This document shows positions 22,855 to 34,438 of a stretch of 64,000 nucleotides of DNA, piece by piece. The DNA is from Sternotherus odoratus. Its lineage: Eukaryota > Chordata > Testudines > Kinosternidae. A model generated the notes under the pieces. It saw only the letters and a list, made by a program, of their open reading frames with translations, made no database searches and was not told the origin of the DNA. Each line of letters starts with the position of its first letter. The first letter of the stretch is position 1. The stretch spans positions 34,498,319 through 34,562,318 of the forward strand of contig JAVMKO010000006.1 of assembly GCA_032164245.1 (NCBI GenBank), in the 5' to 3' direction. The position numbers and the translations under genes were made by a program.

Positions 22855-24010
22855 CATCGTACGGTGGAGTCGGCAGGGGCCGCAGCCCAGGGCAGCCCAG
22901 AGGCCCGGGCACAGCCCTACCCAGGGCTCTGATCGGCTCTCCTCATCGAACCCACCCACCCGGGCGCTGTCGAGCCCATCCCCAGAGAGGCTCTTCTATC
23001 CTGTCATTGGCCAGGGCTTACCTCTAGATCCCGCCCACCCTCGATTCTCTGTCCCGCGATTGGGTAGCTCATACTCTTCCTTTCGGCCTTTGTGGTTCTA
23101 TGCCGGGAAATCGGTCAGCTCAGCCACCGGGCCCCGCCTGGATTTTTTTGGCCCTGTGATAGGGTAGGGCCTCTCGATGGCCCCGCCCCTCTTCCCTGAT
23201 TTCCCTCCCCCTTGCTCCGCGGTCCTGTCGTCGGGCCGTGCGCCCTGTGGCCACGCCCCCTCTCCATTGCTCGTCGCTCCCCGTCTCACAGAAGCGCCGA
23301 TGTATTTGAGCGCGGGCCCCGCCCCCGCGTGACGCGCCCACGTGTGATTGGCAGTCGGGCCGGGCTGGGTCTCCGCTGCCGGGCGCGGGTGGCGGCGGAC
23401 CCCAAGCGGCCGGAGGGAGCCGGCAGGATGGAGCGGCCGGAGCAGGGCACCGGGGAACCGGACTCCCACCCCCGCGCCAACGGCTGCGTTCTGACGGGAC
23501 ACGGGGCGCTGCGGAACGGATACGTGCGGGGCCTGCCCGAGGCCGAGACCCAGGTATGGGCCCGGGGAAGCCGGGCGCGGAGCGGAGGGGCTGCCGGGCC
23601 GGGAGGCGGGCGCGGGGGTCCCAGCGCGGCTGCCCGAGGGGAGGCGAGGGGCGGGGACCCGTCCCTGCCTGCGGTGGGCAGGGGCCGGGGTGGCGGCGCG
23701 GAGCCTGGCCCCGCCTGGGGCTCCCCGCGCCGTAATCGAGCAAACGGGACGCGCCCCTCCCAGCTTCGCCGCCGCGGGCTCCGCAGCGAGCTGCCGGCTC
23801 CGACCCGCTTGACGGTCGCAGGCCGCGGGCACGGGGGGGACCCGGCAGGGCGGCCTTGGCCGGAGCGCGACTCGGCCTTACGGACATGCCGGGGGCGGGG
23901 GCGCAGAAGGAGGGACGTGGCCTGAGGCGCTGGGTGCTCCAGGAGCCCTGGCGCGAGCGGAGGGGCCCTGGGGGGGGGGGGGTGCACGGGTCCTCACTGC
24001 GGCTCTGGGG
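22855..24010 (+). promoter_or_regulatory. SPTLC2: CpG-island promoter of SPTLC2
   Basis: GC content and CpG density jump here and fall again after about 24010, bracketing exon 1. Upstream of the ATG are several CCAAT boxes in either orientation (GTCATTGGCC about 23001, GCGATTGGGT about 23057, GTGATTGGCAG about 23343), GC boxes (CCCCGCCCCTC, CCACGCCCCCT, CCCCGCCCCCGCG) and a GCGTGACGCG/CACGTG pair at about 23328-23344. There is no TATA box near the coding start. This is the architecture of a housekeeping promoter with dispersed start sites; the transcription start is not determinable here. Confidence 0.85.
23428..23553 (+). CDS. SPTLC2: SPTLC2 exon 1 (coding part)
   Basis: First coding exon of the long-chain-base subunit 2 of serine palmitoyltransferase, the ER enzyme that condenses L-serine with palmitoyl-CoA to 3-ketodihydrosphingosine, the first step of sphingolipid synthesis. 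It encodes 42 residues and ends in phase 0 at CAG|GTATGG (23554). The motif RANGCV followed by RNGYVR is diagnostic of vertebrate SPTLC2 N-termini. The ATG lies 13 residues before that block, close to the mammalian spacing, and has A at -3 and G at +4. The alanine run that ends mammalian exon 1 is absent, replaced by GLPEAETQ. The paralogue SPTLC3 lacks these motifs. Upstream in-frame codons remain open but lack an ATG. Confidence 0.93.
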
Positions 24011-24354
24011 AGCCACCTGGTTCTCCTGTCACGCTCCTGTTGGCCATGTGCGGGAGGCTGCCCAGCCCTGATAGCAGGAGGGGGCTGAGCTGCAGGGTGG
24101 CTACTTTCCTAGGGCTGGCTGGGGAGGACAGAGCTGGCAGCGCCTCAGAACAACCCCCCGGGCCGGGCCAGACCAATGGTCCATGTGGCTCCGTGTCCTG
24201 ACTTACCAGGGTGGCCAGTGGCAGGTGCTTCAAAGGAAATGGACAGAACAGGGCAATTACCTGGTGATCCATCATTCCCTGCCCTCCAGTGCCAGCTTCA
24301 GGTAATTAGATTTAAGGACATCCAGATCCCCTCATGGGCTTGTGTCCCTGACCA

Positions 24355-26505
24355 TCTTGGCTAAAAGCTAGTGAGGGACTGTTCTCCAGGAATTTACCTA
24401 ATTCTTTTTTTGAACCTAGTTGTACTTTTGGTCTTCACACACTCTCCTGGGAATGAGTTCCAGAAGTTGACTGTGCTTTGTGTGAAGGAATACTTCCTTT
24501 TCTTTGTTTTAAAACTGCTGCATATTAATTTAATTGAGTGATCCCTAGCTTATGAGTTACACTTCCTTACTCAGTTTCACCACACCATGCTTTATTGTAT
24601 AACCTCTGTCATATCCTCCCTTAGTTGTCTTTTGTAAGATGAACCATCCCTAATCACTTTTGTTTCTCTTCTCTGTTCTTTTTCCAATTCAAATATCTTT
24701 TTTTCAGATGGTGGGACCAGAATTGCACTCAGTATTCAAGGTGTGGCTGTACTATGAATTTATATATTGGCATTGTCTTAGGGAAATCTATCACTTTCCT
24801 AATGATTCCTAATGCATGCATCTGATGAAGTGGATATTAGCCCATGAAAGCTTATGTTCCAATACGTTTGTTAGTCTTTACGGTGCCACGGGACTTTTTG
24901 TCACTTTTGCAGATCCAGACTAACACGGCTGATTCCTAACACTTTTTGTTAGCTTTTTTTGACTGCTGCCAGACATTGAGCAGTTTTTTTCACAGAACTA
25001 TCCATGATGATTCCAAGATCTTTCTTGAGTGGTAACAGTGAATTTATACCACATAATTTTGTATATATAGTTGGGATTATGCTTTCCAATGAACTTTACT
25101 TTGCCTTTATCAACATTGAGTTTAATCTGCCATTTTCTTGCCCAGTCACACAATTGTAAGATCCTTTTGTAACTCTTCATAGTCTACTTTGGAGTAATTT
25201 TGTATCCTCTGCAAACTTTGCCATCTCACATTTTACTCCTATTTCTGGCTCATTTATGAATCTGCTGAGTATCACTGGTCCCAGTGCAAATCCTTGAGGG
25301 ACCTTGCTATCTACCTCTCTCTGTTGTGAAAACTGACCATTTATTTCTGTCCTTTGTTTTCTATCTTTTAATTAGTTACCAATCCATAAGAGGGAAAGTC
25401 CTCTAATCCCATGACTGCCTATTTTGCTTAGGAGCCTTTGGTGGGGGATCTTGTCAAAGCTTTCTGAAAATCCAGGTACACTGTATCCACTGGATCATCC
25501 TTGTGCATGTTTGTTGACCAACTCAAAGAATTCTAATAGATTGGTGCGGTGTGACTTTTCTTTTTTTAAAGTCCCATTGACTCTTTCCCCAACATATGTT
25601 CATCTATGTGTCTGATAATTTTGTGCTTTACTGTAGTTTCAACCAATTTGCCTGGGACTGAAGTTAGGCTTACTAGCCTGTAATTGCCAGAATTGCTTCT
25701 GAAACTTCTTTAAAAATCAGCATTGCATTAACTACCCTCAGTCATCTGGTACAGAGGCTGATTTAGGCGATAGATTAAATATGAAAACAGAACAATTAAC
25801 TGGTATGTGAGTTCTTTCAGGGCCCTTGGACGAATACTATCTGGGCCTGATGACTTATTAATGATTTATCAATCTTCCCCCCCCCCCTCCTCTCCTCCCC
25901 CCCCCCCCCAAAAAAAAAACTCCTCTATTTAGATCTCAGTGTGGGACTGTTCCTTAGGTTTGTCATCTAAAAAATAAAAGCTCACAAGTGGGAATCTTCC
26001 TCTGCAGTGAAGACCAATGCAAATAATTCATTTAGCTTCTCCCCAATGGCCTTGTCTTCCTTGAGTGTGCTGTTAGCACTCTGATTATCAGTGACCCCCA
26101 CTGATTGTTTGGCAGGCTTTCTGCTTCTGGTACTTTTTAAAAAAGAAAAATTGTCTTTTGCTAGTTGATCTTCACATTATTTTTTGTCTTGCCTAATTAT
26201 ACACTTGTCACAATTTATGTTCCTTTCTCTCTTCTTCGGTAGGATTTGACTTGGTTTATAAAAGATGTGGTGGGTTTTTTTCCCTCTAACTGCCTCTTCT
26301 ACTCTTTAGCCATGGTGGCATTATTTTGGTCCTCTTGCTGTTTTTTTTCTTCTTTTTAATTTGAATTGTATCTATAGTTTAAACTTCTATTACTGTTTTT
26401 AAAAAGTTTCCTTCAGCTTGCAAGCATTTCACTCTTGTGACTGTTCCTTTTAGTGTTTGTTTAATTAGCCTCCTCATTTTTGTGAAGTTCCCCCTTTTGA
26501 GTGCT
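24355..26505 (-). mobile_element. Old CR1 LINE, antisense, about 2.1 kb
   Basis: Read on the minus strand it is a decayed CR1 ORF2 reverse-transcriptase region plus 3' UTR. A frame around 25180-24998 retains CDWARKWQIKLNVDKGKVKF, matching the SDWATKWQMKFNVDKCKVMH segment of the intact copy at 42206-43897. Many stops and indels interrupt it, and a Penelope fragment is inserted at 24813-24930. A C/A homopolymer tract lies at about 25877-25919. It is a dead, old insertion. Confidence 0.85.
24813..24930 (+). mobile_element. Penelope-like element 3' end with target duplication
   Basis: Flanked by gattcctaa on both sides (24804-24812 and 24931-24939), inside the old CR1. It has the conserved tail: GCATCTGATGAAGTGG...CCCATGAAAGCTTATG, a TTTGTTAGTCTTTACGGTGCCAC module and the terminal CCAGACTAACACGGCT. 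The same tail adjoins GIY-YIG endonuclease remnants elsewhere in the window, which is why I class it as Penelope-like. Confidence 0.75.
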
Positions 26506-26972
26506 AGAGTGGTAGGTTTCTTTGGTATTTTTTCTCAAGAAGGATGTTAAATTTAGTTAAAAGAAGCTTAACTGGATGTGTCTAAGATAGTGGTGATGGG
26601 GTTGTGGGAAGATTTTTGGGGTGCACTTAGGATGGTTTCTGTTCTTGTTAGTGAAGAAGTTTGTCTATTTTGTGTCTTAGAGGTTTCTGTTTGGGGAGAA
26701 TAGATGCTTTCCCCACCCCCTATCTGCTTCTCTAGCATCTTTGGTGGCATTCCCAATTAAAAGTGTATCTCTTCATCTGTCTCTGGCTAGAAGTTTGTGG
26801 CTCTTTCTCTTTGGTCTTCTAGACCTTACTACTTTGCTTTTATGACCTCCAGACTGCAGTACACTTTGCAAAGGGTTACAGTTGAAAATCACTCAAAATT
26901 TTCCAATGGTGCAGTATACAGGCAGGTTGCAGCATTCACTGAAAGGAGCATATACACTTTTTTTTTGGTAAA
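26506..26972. other. No gene recognised
   Basis: Intronic non-coding sequence between the CR1 and a Penelope tail. Confidence 0.4.
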
Positions 26973-27085
26973 GAAAACAAGGAATACTTGTAGCACCTTA
27001 GAGACTAACCACTTTATTTCAGCATAAGCCTTCGTGGGCTCTAGCTCACTTCATTGGATGCATAGAATGGAACAAACAGAGTTAC
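26973..27085 (-). mobile_element. Penelope-like 3' end, antisense, decayed
   Basis: Plus-strand GTAGCACCTTAGAGACTAACCA and AGCATAAGCCTTCGTGGGCTCTAGCTCACTTCATTGGATGC are the reverse of the Penelope tail. The CTGATGA and GAAA boxes are mutated (CCAATGA and GAAG). Confidence 0.75.
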
Positions 27086-27984
27086 ATTTTTTACAACTTT
27101 TTTTTTTTTTTGCTTTCTGTGTGTATATGACCATACCAATTACTTTTTTTCTTTTTTTGGGGTCATCTGTACTTGCCTCAGGGGGCTATTCAAGGCACTA
27201 ACTTGGATCTCTAAGTTCTACTGACTTGAATCTGGACTATTAGTATGATTATTCTTTTGCTGTATGCTGCGGTGACAGTTAAGCTCTGGAGCTAAGTCTG
27301 CAGATCAAAATATTGGGTATGGATGGGTATTCTGCACTGATCCATCAGAGCTGGAATTGGTTAATCTTTTGGGTGTACAGTAAAACCCATCGGTTCTTCC
27401 TGTGTTTAGGTGGATGGATGTGGAATTGGATGTATCTTCTAAATCAAAAAAGAAAAATCAGGACTAGTAAATATCCCATGCAACTGATTAGCTGTTGGGC
27501 CAACTCCTGCTGATTATTTACCTAGCCTGGCTTTAGATTAGTGAGATGGAAAGAAAAAGCTCTGAATCCCTTAATATATTAGCTATGCTGTCTGCTTGCT
27601 TAAATACATAGCCAGTACCATAACCTGGGTTATTCAGTAAAATCAGTGTTTCTGTGGGGTGCCCTCTATGCAGGGCCTTGTGTCAGTTTTAAAACAAACT
27701 ACATACTCAGTATTTGACTAGAATGAGATTTTCAATTTTTGGGAACTTTTAACTTTAGTGAAAACTTCAAGCTAGTATATAACTGTACTTGGAGTTTTGA
27801 TGCTTAATATGACAGGATGAGGAGACAGAGAGTTGGACTAATACACGATGAGAATAAAAAGAGAGCTTCCCCGCCTCCCCCCAGCCAGCTTGAAGCTGCT
27901 GTTTTCTACATTAAAGAAATGAGAGGATAGACCAGGGTGCTTTGTGTGATAGGTTTGATACTTTTTGCCATTTGGTAATAGAGT
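27086..27984. other. No gene recognised
   Basis: Intronic non-coding sequence with T-rich tracts. Confidence 0.4.
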
Positions 27985-28420
27985 TGCCAACTTTATACTC
28001 GCATAAAACTGAACACCTTTACCCTGCCCCTTCTCTGAGGCCCGGGCTCTGTCCCCACTAGTTTGCTCATTTTCACCGGACTGGGTCAGGAGGTTGGGGT
28101 GGGACTGGAGGTGAGGGGTTTGGGGTGTTTTGTGGTGGGGCATGGGGTGTTTGTGTGTGGGCTGTGGGGTAGGGGCGGGGATGAGGGGCTTGGCTCTGCG
28201 CGGCTCCCGGAAGCAGCGACAAGTCCCCTCTGCGGCTCGTGTGCAGAGGTGCAGCCAGACAGTTCTGCATGCTGTCCTGTCTGCACTAACCCTACAGCTT
28301 CCATTGGCCACGGTTCCTGGCCAATGGGAGCTGGCGCTTGAGGCAGGGGCAGCGTGCAGTGCCCCTGGCTGCCCCTATGCCTTGGAGCTTGGAGGTGGAC
28401 ATGACACTGCTTCTGGGAGT
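27985..28420 (+). repeat. GC-rich dispersed repeat of unassigned family
   Basis: Begins GAGTTGCCAACTTTATACTCG, continues through a G/T-rich tract of GGGGTGTTTGTG words, and ends in a GGCTCCCGGAAGC...CCAATGGGAGCTG section. It shares style with the repeat at 10284-10530. Frames across it on both strands are non-genic. Confidence 0.45.
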
Positions 28421-30324
28421 CGTAAAGAGCCACGGAAGTCAGGAAGGCAGGATTACTTTAGGGTAGGAAAGTATTGAACATCTTTTATCCTATAACTCTT
28501 GTTCAGCTATACACACAGCAACTACTTCATTTGCCCAAAATACAGCCATATCTGGGAGGGTGGGGAGGATGATACAATAGTTGTCTAACAATGAACAATA
28601 TGCAGCGATATAAAGCAGAAAATAAAGAGTACCTTAGCTAACTGAAGTTGCTTATTTAAAGTGCATTATTGGTGGAGTATGCTTGTAATTACTGTGCCTT
28701 CTTTCATTCATAAAAGCAGAGGATAGGACAAACTTGATAAAGCGGCTAAAAATAGTTCAGTTTCTCTTTGTGGTGTGCCAGCTGTAGAAACTCAAGCATG
28801 GTTTGTGTATAGAGGCTTGCTTGAGGATAAAATGTAACCAAATTTTTCAGTACTGTCTACGAATGTGTATGTTTGGGTGAATTATAAGGAAAACTTAGTT
28901 TTGTGTATGAGGGGAGGGAGGGAATGTAGAGCTAACATGACAATTCATCATGGTAATGGTGAGCATTTTGCATAAATGTTGTAGCTTTCTTGTCCCATAC
29001 TTCCCATTCTGTTTTTTGTCCTTTAGATTATAAATTTTGTTTTATAAATACAGTAGCATCCCCATCTCTGATGTCTGTGTCCTGTAGATGGTACCTTAGT
29101 ACAAATAGTAGATATTATGTGAAATTAAAATGACTGACTACTAATGTTTATGATGCTTATTAATCCCATTCAGTCACTTCACTTTTTGATGTTTTTTCAA
29201 AGGCTTTTCGGTGATGGGACAGGTTATAGTTTGGCTAGTGCAGCATTTAGAAGGAAAGTCATGGCCTGAAGTTAGTGTGATGGGGTAGGGAGAGACATTT
29301 AACTTTTAGTTCAGTTAAGCAGATTCTAGCAGAAGCTTGCTGCCCAAGGCATATCCAGAAATTGACTGTGCTGGAGGAAGTAAAGCGTTTCAGATTTTCA
29401 TTTCCAAAATGCTTTAATGCATTAAGAATCTTAATGCAATATCAGAATTGCATAGGTTTCATTGTATAAGGGTGACTACACATCTGTTAACAGCAAGACA
29501 CAAAGAAGCACAGCAGCTGAACAATAAGGCCCTATGATTCCTTCTGGTGTTTGCCAAAGGCATGCAGCCCTGTTGACTTAACTGGATATATGCTGAGACA
29601 GGAAAAATGTTGTGTTACTTAGTATAATCAGTTTATGCATTATGACAACTGAAATTATTACACATTGGAATGAAATAATTAGGCAGCTGGGTAATTATAG
29701 TTAGAATACTTGAGTTATTCAGTGGTGCTCTGTTTAAAAAAAAAAGAGAGAGAGAAAAATCAAAAAAATAATGATCAGTTTTTAGTGCCTCCTTGCAAAA
29801 TTTGCCAACCTAAGCACAAAATCTGCTTGCTTACTGTTTACCATGACTGGAAAAAGCTCCATAGCTCTTACCACTCCCCACTACCAAAAAAAGAAAAGTA
29901 AAACTCTCCTTCTCTGTGTGGGTGGCTGGGTGAGTAGTATTTTGCAAAGCTGTGAAATTTCTGAAACCACTGGGCTATAGCTGAATCTCAAACCATTACT
30001 TTTTTCATAGTCTTTTAATTGAGTTGGTGATGAAGCTTGAAATTTAAACCTCATACTATGTCGTGCTTTTGTTACTAAAAAATCTTTAAAAAAGAGAAGT
30101 GAAGCAGCAGTGAATTTTATTTTTATTTTCAAGAAAAAGCTTTTGTTTTGTGGTAAGGTAATTGTAACATTTTGTACAATGATTTATCCTTTCATCCCTT
30201 TCTGGTTATCCTGTTGTAATTCACTATGGCTGGAGTTGGACACAACTCCTACTAAAAAGACTTGTGTGATACGGCATTTGGCATCTTGCTTCATTAACCA
30301 TTCACAATGCAAGTGTGTTCTAGC
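28421..30324. other. No gene recognised
   Basis: AT-rich intronic sequence; no repeat termini or coding exon found. Confidence 0.4.
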
Positions 30325-30710
30325 TGTTCTTTGAGTACTCCATTTGCTTCAAAACAGAATTCAAAATCTTTGTCCTAAAATACAAGGCACTTAATGGACT
30401 GGGAACTAGCTAGGTCAGAGATCTCTTTATCATCAATCCTTCAAGATGGCTGTACTCCACAGGTCCAAATTATGTCTATCAGAAATGAAAAATGGCATTC
30501 TAGGCAGTAGAACCCTGACAGTAAAACTCCTTTCCATGAAGATCACACTGAGAACAACCATGATGGTGTGCTTCCATAACTCCCTATTCAATAAAGCTTC
30601 CCTCGATGAGCACATCATTGCTGTTAAGGAAAGGAAAGGTCCTACACAATCACACTCCTTTGCTATGAAAGAAGAAATGAGGGAATTTGCTCTGGGATTT
30701 TATACTGTGT
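30325..30710 (+). mobile_element. L2-type LINE ORF2 C-terminal fossil
   Basis: CAGAATTCAAAATCTTTGTCCTAAAATACAAGGCACTTAATGGACTGGGA translates to a KTEFKIFVLKYKALNGLG-like string, which resembles the segment after the reverse transcriptase in L2-clade LINEs. Stops follow. Weakly preserved. Confidence 0.5.
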
Positions 30711-31536
30711 AACTCTGTGCAGTGTGCATAGCATAATGATAGGTGCAACATGAGATCTAAGGTGTATACTACCCTTACGTTGACCTTATTTAGTAACTTA
30801 TTGAATTCTCAAGACATTATCTTCCTGCAATCACATTGTATGTTGTGAATTCTGGACTTTTTGTGAGTCCTCAGGCTAGTTGACTTTGTTGGGCATGGCT
30901 ACTTGTAGAAGGGAAAGGAGACTGATATTGCAGGCCTTCTCTTCTTAGCATATGTGCAGCATGCCTCAGGTGGCAGTGACCAGGATTCATCATCAGATTT
31001 GGTCCTCTGGTTTGGATTTTTAATGTCACTGGTGGATACTGATTGGGAGTGCAATGTGACAGGAATCAAAAGCCAAACCTAGTATTGTCAGAGAATGTTA
31101 AGGGGACAAGACAAAGTCTTAATACAGTGAGCTATATGGGCTTTGAAATTGGGAAACTTGCCTTTTGTTTTCCCTCTTCTCTCCTGATGTTGGACAAATA
31201 ACTAACTTAAAACTTGAATGCTTGAAAGTTAGGTACAGAACATCCTCATTTAGGCACCTCAATAAAGCGGCTGATTTTTCTGAGGTGCTGAGACCCTGCA
31301 GCTTGCATTGACTTCAGTTGCAGCTGTGGGTGCTCAGTGGCACTGAAAATCAAGTAACTTTAAAATGTCTGAATATGGATTAAGGTGTTTAGATTTGGGC
31401 ACTCATATTTACAAGTGTTGGCCTTCATCTCTGAGCTTTGGATTCAATGTCTCTAAAGTGGGAGTGGTAATGCTTACTCATCCACGAATAGCACTTTGAA
31501 ATCTACTGGTGAAAAGCCTTGTGGGAGTTCTAAGCA
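30711..31536. other. No gene recognised
   Basis: Intronic non-coding sequence. Confidence 0.4.
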
Positions 31537-31694
31537 CAGTAGAACCCTGTTTATCTGATCTGATTTAGGTTTGTGAGGATAGTCAAAATTTGGGTAGTCA
31601 GGGGAATGGGCAGGGATCGGGCTGTCAGCCCTGGTGGTGGCACTTGGTTCAGTTAAGATGGATAATGGAGACTCAGATAAATGGGGTTCTACTG
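31537..31694. mobile_element. Short pogo/Tigger-like MITE
   Basis: The 158-bp unit starts cagtagaaccctgtttatct and ends agataaatggggttctactg, an inverted repeat of about 20 bp with few mismatches, followed by TA (the left side shows CA). Confidence 0.8.
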
Positions 31695-31724
31695 TACTGA
31701 TGATGCACTTCAGAAGTGAAGAAT

Positions 31725-31853
31725 CAGAGAGGTAGCCTTGTTAGTCTGGAATAGCAGAGGTAACAAAGTCCTGTGGCACCTTAAAGACTAACTATAAAGT
31801 TTTGAAGCATAAGCTTTCGTGGGCTAATACCCACTTCGTCGGATGAAGTGAGT
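31725..31853 (-). mobile_element. Penelope-like 3' end, antisense
   Basis: Complete tail in reverse: AGCCTTGTTAGTCTGGAAT, GTGGCACCTTAAAGACTAAC and GCATAAGCTTTCGTGGGCTAATACCCACTTCGTCGGATG. On the minus strand the first box is CCGACGA instead of CTGATGA while GAAA and the intervening stem are intact, so this is a distinct subfamily or a two-site CpG-type variant. Confidence 0.8.
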
Positions 31854-33169
31854 GAATTAACTGTAATGGCCTACTTAACATGGAAAGAGTAAAAAGCAGA
31901 TGATTGAAAAATGTAAACTACCCTGCTTCCCTTTTGCAGGAGAGTAATCAGTAGCAGCATGTCTAGAAAAAATCAAGGAGTGCAGGAGTGGGGGACCGAG
32001 CTAATCTCAGCATGTTCACACTGGCAAAGCTCAGAGAAACCCCCAGAGCGCGGAAGGGCTGGCAGAAGTTTTGCAATCACTGGCAACTTGACAAATGCTT
32101 GAAAAGCAGACATGGGTCCTGTAGAGTCTTGTGAAAGGGCTTGTCTCAAGCCTGTATGCTGTTGTAGACAGGGACTGTCTTCAACACTCTTTACATCATC
32201 ATTGAATAAAGATGCAGTTCCCTACTTGAAGGATGGGGGGAGCCCAGTGAATTATATCTGTATGTGCGAATGGTTAATTATTAATGTGAAGGTTTTCTTA
32301 AGATATAGTGAGGGGATGATCCTTGAGGCCAAACAGATGAGCTCAAATGATCCTCCTAGTTTCCTTCCAAGTGGAAGGGACTGACAGTTTAAAGAAATGC
32401 AGCACAGACTCTTTTTGGTATTACTCCAGGGTGAATTAAAGGTGGGAGGTGGAAGTGTTCATCTTAGAACAAACTACTTAAATCACTTCCTCCCCTCAAG
32501 GACTGAACTCCCCATTTTGTGTCCCTTCACAACAGTGGATGCCATCACTGCTCACAACGGCTGGGCAGGGAGTCGACCTCTATTTAGTACCTGCATATAG
32601 TATCATAGTGTTAGGAAAAATAAAGGCCTGCCTTTTTCCTAACTAAAGGAGTTTATTCTGCAGTATGCATGTGGCACAATAGGTGGGCAGATGATCACCA
32701 CCAAGGGAAAGTGAAGGAGTCTTTGTGAATTGTGCATCACACTGCTACTCTTTTTTTTTGGATATCAGGTGTGAACATGGGTTGCTGTGGGAGGGATTGT
32801 TGAAAGCGGGTTTTGGAGGAAGTGTTGAGGGAGGGTGGTTGTGCATAGGGGATCAAGGAGGATGTTCCCAGGTCTAGAGTCAGCATGGGAAATTGCTTTT
32901 CCAATGGCAAAACAGCCTAAACCGGAGCATATTTTGCCTTTGCAGCTTGTTCATTGTCACTGTACTTTTCTCTAAATGGTAAAGAGAGAAACTAGTGCTG
33001 CTCTAAGAGCCTATTCAAACAGTCATCCTACTGTAGCTCAAAATATGAGAAAAATGGGGGTGTCAACAACAGTACATTTTAATAGACCAAGATGCCATTA
33101 CTCAACCTTCCATCTTAATTTGTTGGAATTTGATAGTTTCTTCACTGAAGTGAGATTATTCTTCTTGTG
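31854..33169. other. No gene recognised
   Basis: Intronic non-coding sequence. Confidence 0.4.
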
Positions 33170-34028
33170 AACAATTTTTTGTTGATTGCCACAACTCGCA
33201 GGTGCGAAAATGCAGGCTGTTATTTTACCAGGCTGCACGTGGCAACAGACTATATGGTAAGGGATGCAAGGAGACTATGGGTCACGATGCGAATTGCAGA
33301 CACACATACAACTAAAATTAATCAATTTAAAGTTTTATTGGAGATAATTACAAGGGGTAAGGGAGCAGTGTTTTAATTAACTAATAGACTTAATGAAACT
33401 TAAAACACAGAATGACTAAAATACCTACTAACAATATTTATAAACAAAGATACAGCATTTAGTAATAATTGATACTTACAAATACAAACCAACACATAAT
33501 GACCGGCAAACGTAGAAGCTCTGTTTGAAACCCGAGAGCCGAGAGACTTCGAGGTGATCAAGCTCGGATATGGGGATAATAGGACAGGATACACAGGATT
33601 CGTTTTCTTTTTCCTCTCTCTGCCTGCATATTGCAGGGCAGGAGAGTTGTTTATGTCCCTTTCTGATTGGCACCAGTAAAGTTTATACCAAGTAAGGCAA
33701 GCAGGTGCCTAAAAATCTGGTTTCGCCTTAAGGTGAGGATATTGCACATTCTTTCAAAATGCGGGCAAAACTGAATGACAAAGGGAGAGGCCAGGGCAAA
33801 ACTGGTAAGGACAAGCTTTTTTTTAGGATGCAGACAGTAACTGATCTTAACAATTTTCAATAATGCTGCAACTCAGAGTGGGTGTGTACAGCCTTTGACT
33901 TTAGACCTGCCCCTGTTGCCATGTTTTGACCGTATATTAAGGAGTGATTTTATAAGCTAAGCAAAGCTGGGCATAGTCAGAATATGGATTTTGGGCCTCC
34001 AAGGAAAGTGCAATATTCTGCAAGAAGT
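33170..34028 (-). mobile_element. LTR-like sequence, antisense
   Basis: On the minus strand it carries a GGTATAAACTTTACTGG TATA-like site (about 33681), a TCTCTCGGCTCTCGGGTTTC block and an AATAAA signal (plus-strand TTTATT at about 33336) about 165 bp before its end, the order expected for U3-R-U5. No coding region. Boundaries and target duplication are unresolved; sequence beyond the SINE at 34303-34400 may belong to it. Confidence 0.45.
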
Positions 34029-34286
34029 GTGTTTTTCCTAGCGTTATTCCCGCACTATGGCAGGGTCCGCTTAGACTGGACACAACCAGTGATACGACTG
34101 GGGTATACTACAACCGATTCGTCGTTCCATCTGTCGTTGGAGGCATTTTATACCTACTGCCAGGTGTTAAGCATACAGCACCTGGTATTCCCAGGAGGTC
34201 TCCCATCCACGTACTAGCCAGGCCCAACCCTGCTTAGCTTCCGAGATCAGATGGGATCGGGCATGTTCAGGGTGGTTTAGCCATAT
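34029..34286 (-). mobile_element. 5S rRNA-derived SINE (SINE3-like) with 16-bp target duplication
   Basis: Minus-strand element of 258 bp. Its head (34286-34169) is a nearly full-length 5S rRNA with about ten substitutions, mostly CpG-type transitions. The internal Pol III control region is preserved: the A-box area AGCTAAGCAGGG and the C-box area TACGTGGATGGGAGACC. After the 5S 3' end follow about 140 bp of unrelated body and a short A-rich tail (GGAAAAACAC). The whole is flanked by identical 16-mers, atattctgcaagaagt (34013-34028 and 34287-34302). This is the structure of a retroposed SINE3, not a simple 5S pseudogene. Confidence 0.85.
34169..34286 (-). pseudogene. 5S rRNA-like head of the SINE
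   Basis: Matches vertebrate 5S rRNA from about nucleotide 3 to its 3' end without large gaps: GAACATGCCCGAT, CTGATCTCGGAAGCTAAGC, GGCCTGG, GATGGGAGACC and GGGAATACCAGGTGCTGT are recognisable. Loss of CpGs and the missing oligo-T terminator argue against a functional ribosomal gene. Confidence 0.85.
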
Positions 34287-34438
34287 ATATTCTGCAAGAA
34301 GTAGTGTTACTAATTCATATAGGGCATGCTCTTCCCTTTGAGTAGTACTAAGCAATAGTTATAGGAGAGGGTACTATATATAAAAGGTTAAGATAACTTC
34401 AGGTCATTAAAGATACTGTAGCATTTCTGGCAAGAGAG

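Noticed and set aside
1108..23400. Coding exons of ALKBH1, the gene next to SPTLC2 in mammals
   Set aside because: No peptide resembling ALKBH1 was seen in any frame, so I did not annotate it. It may lie further upstream or the order may differ.
23098..24016. Long antisense frames opposite SPTLC2 exon 1
   Set aside because: CpG-island composition shadows with no recognisable domain; no evidence of an antisense gene.
34169..34286. Functional 5S rRNA gene
   Set aside because: Ten or so substitutions, no T-run terminator, and a retroposon-type duplication that includes non-5S sequence.
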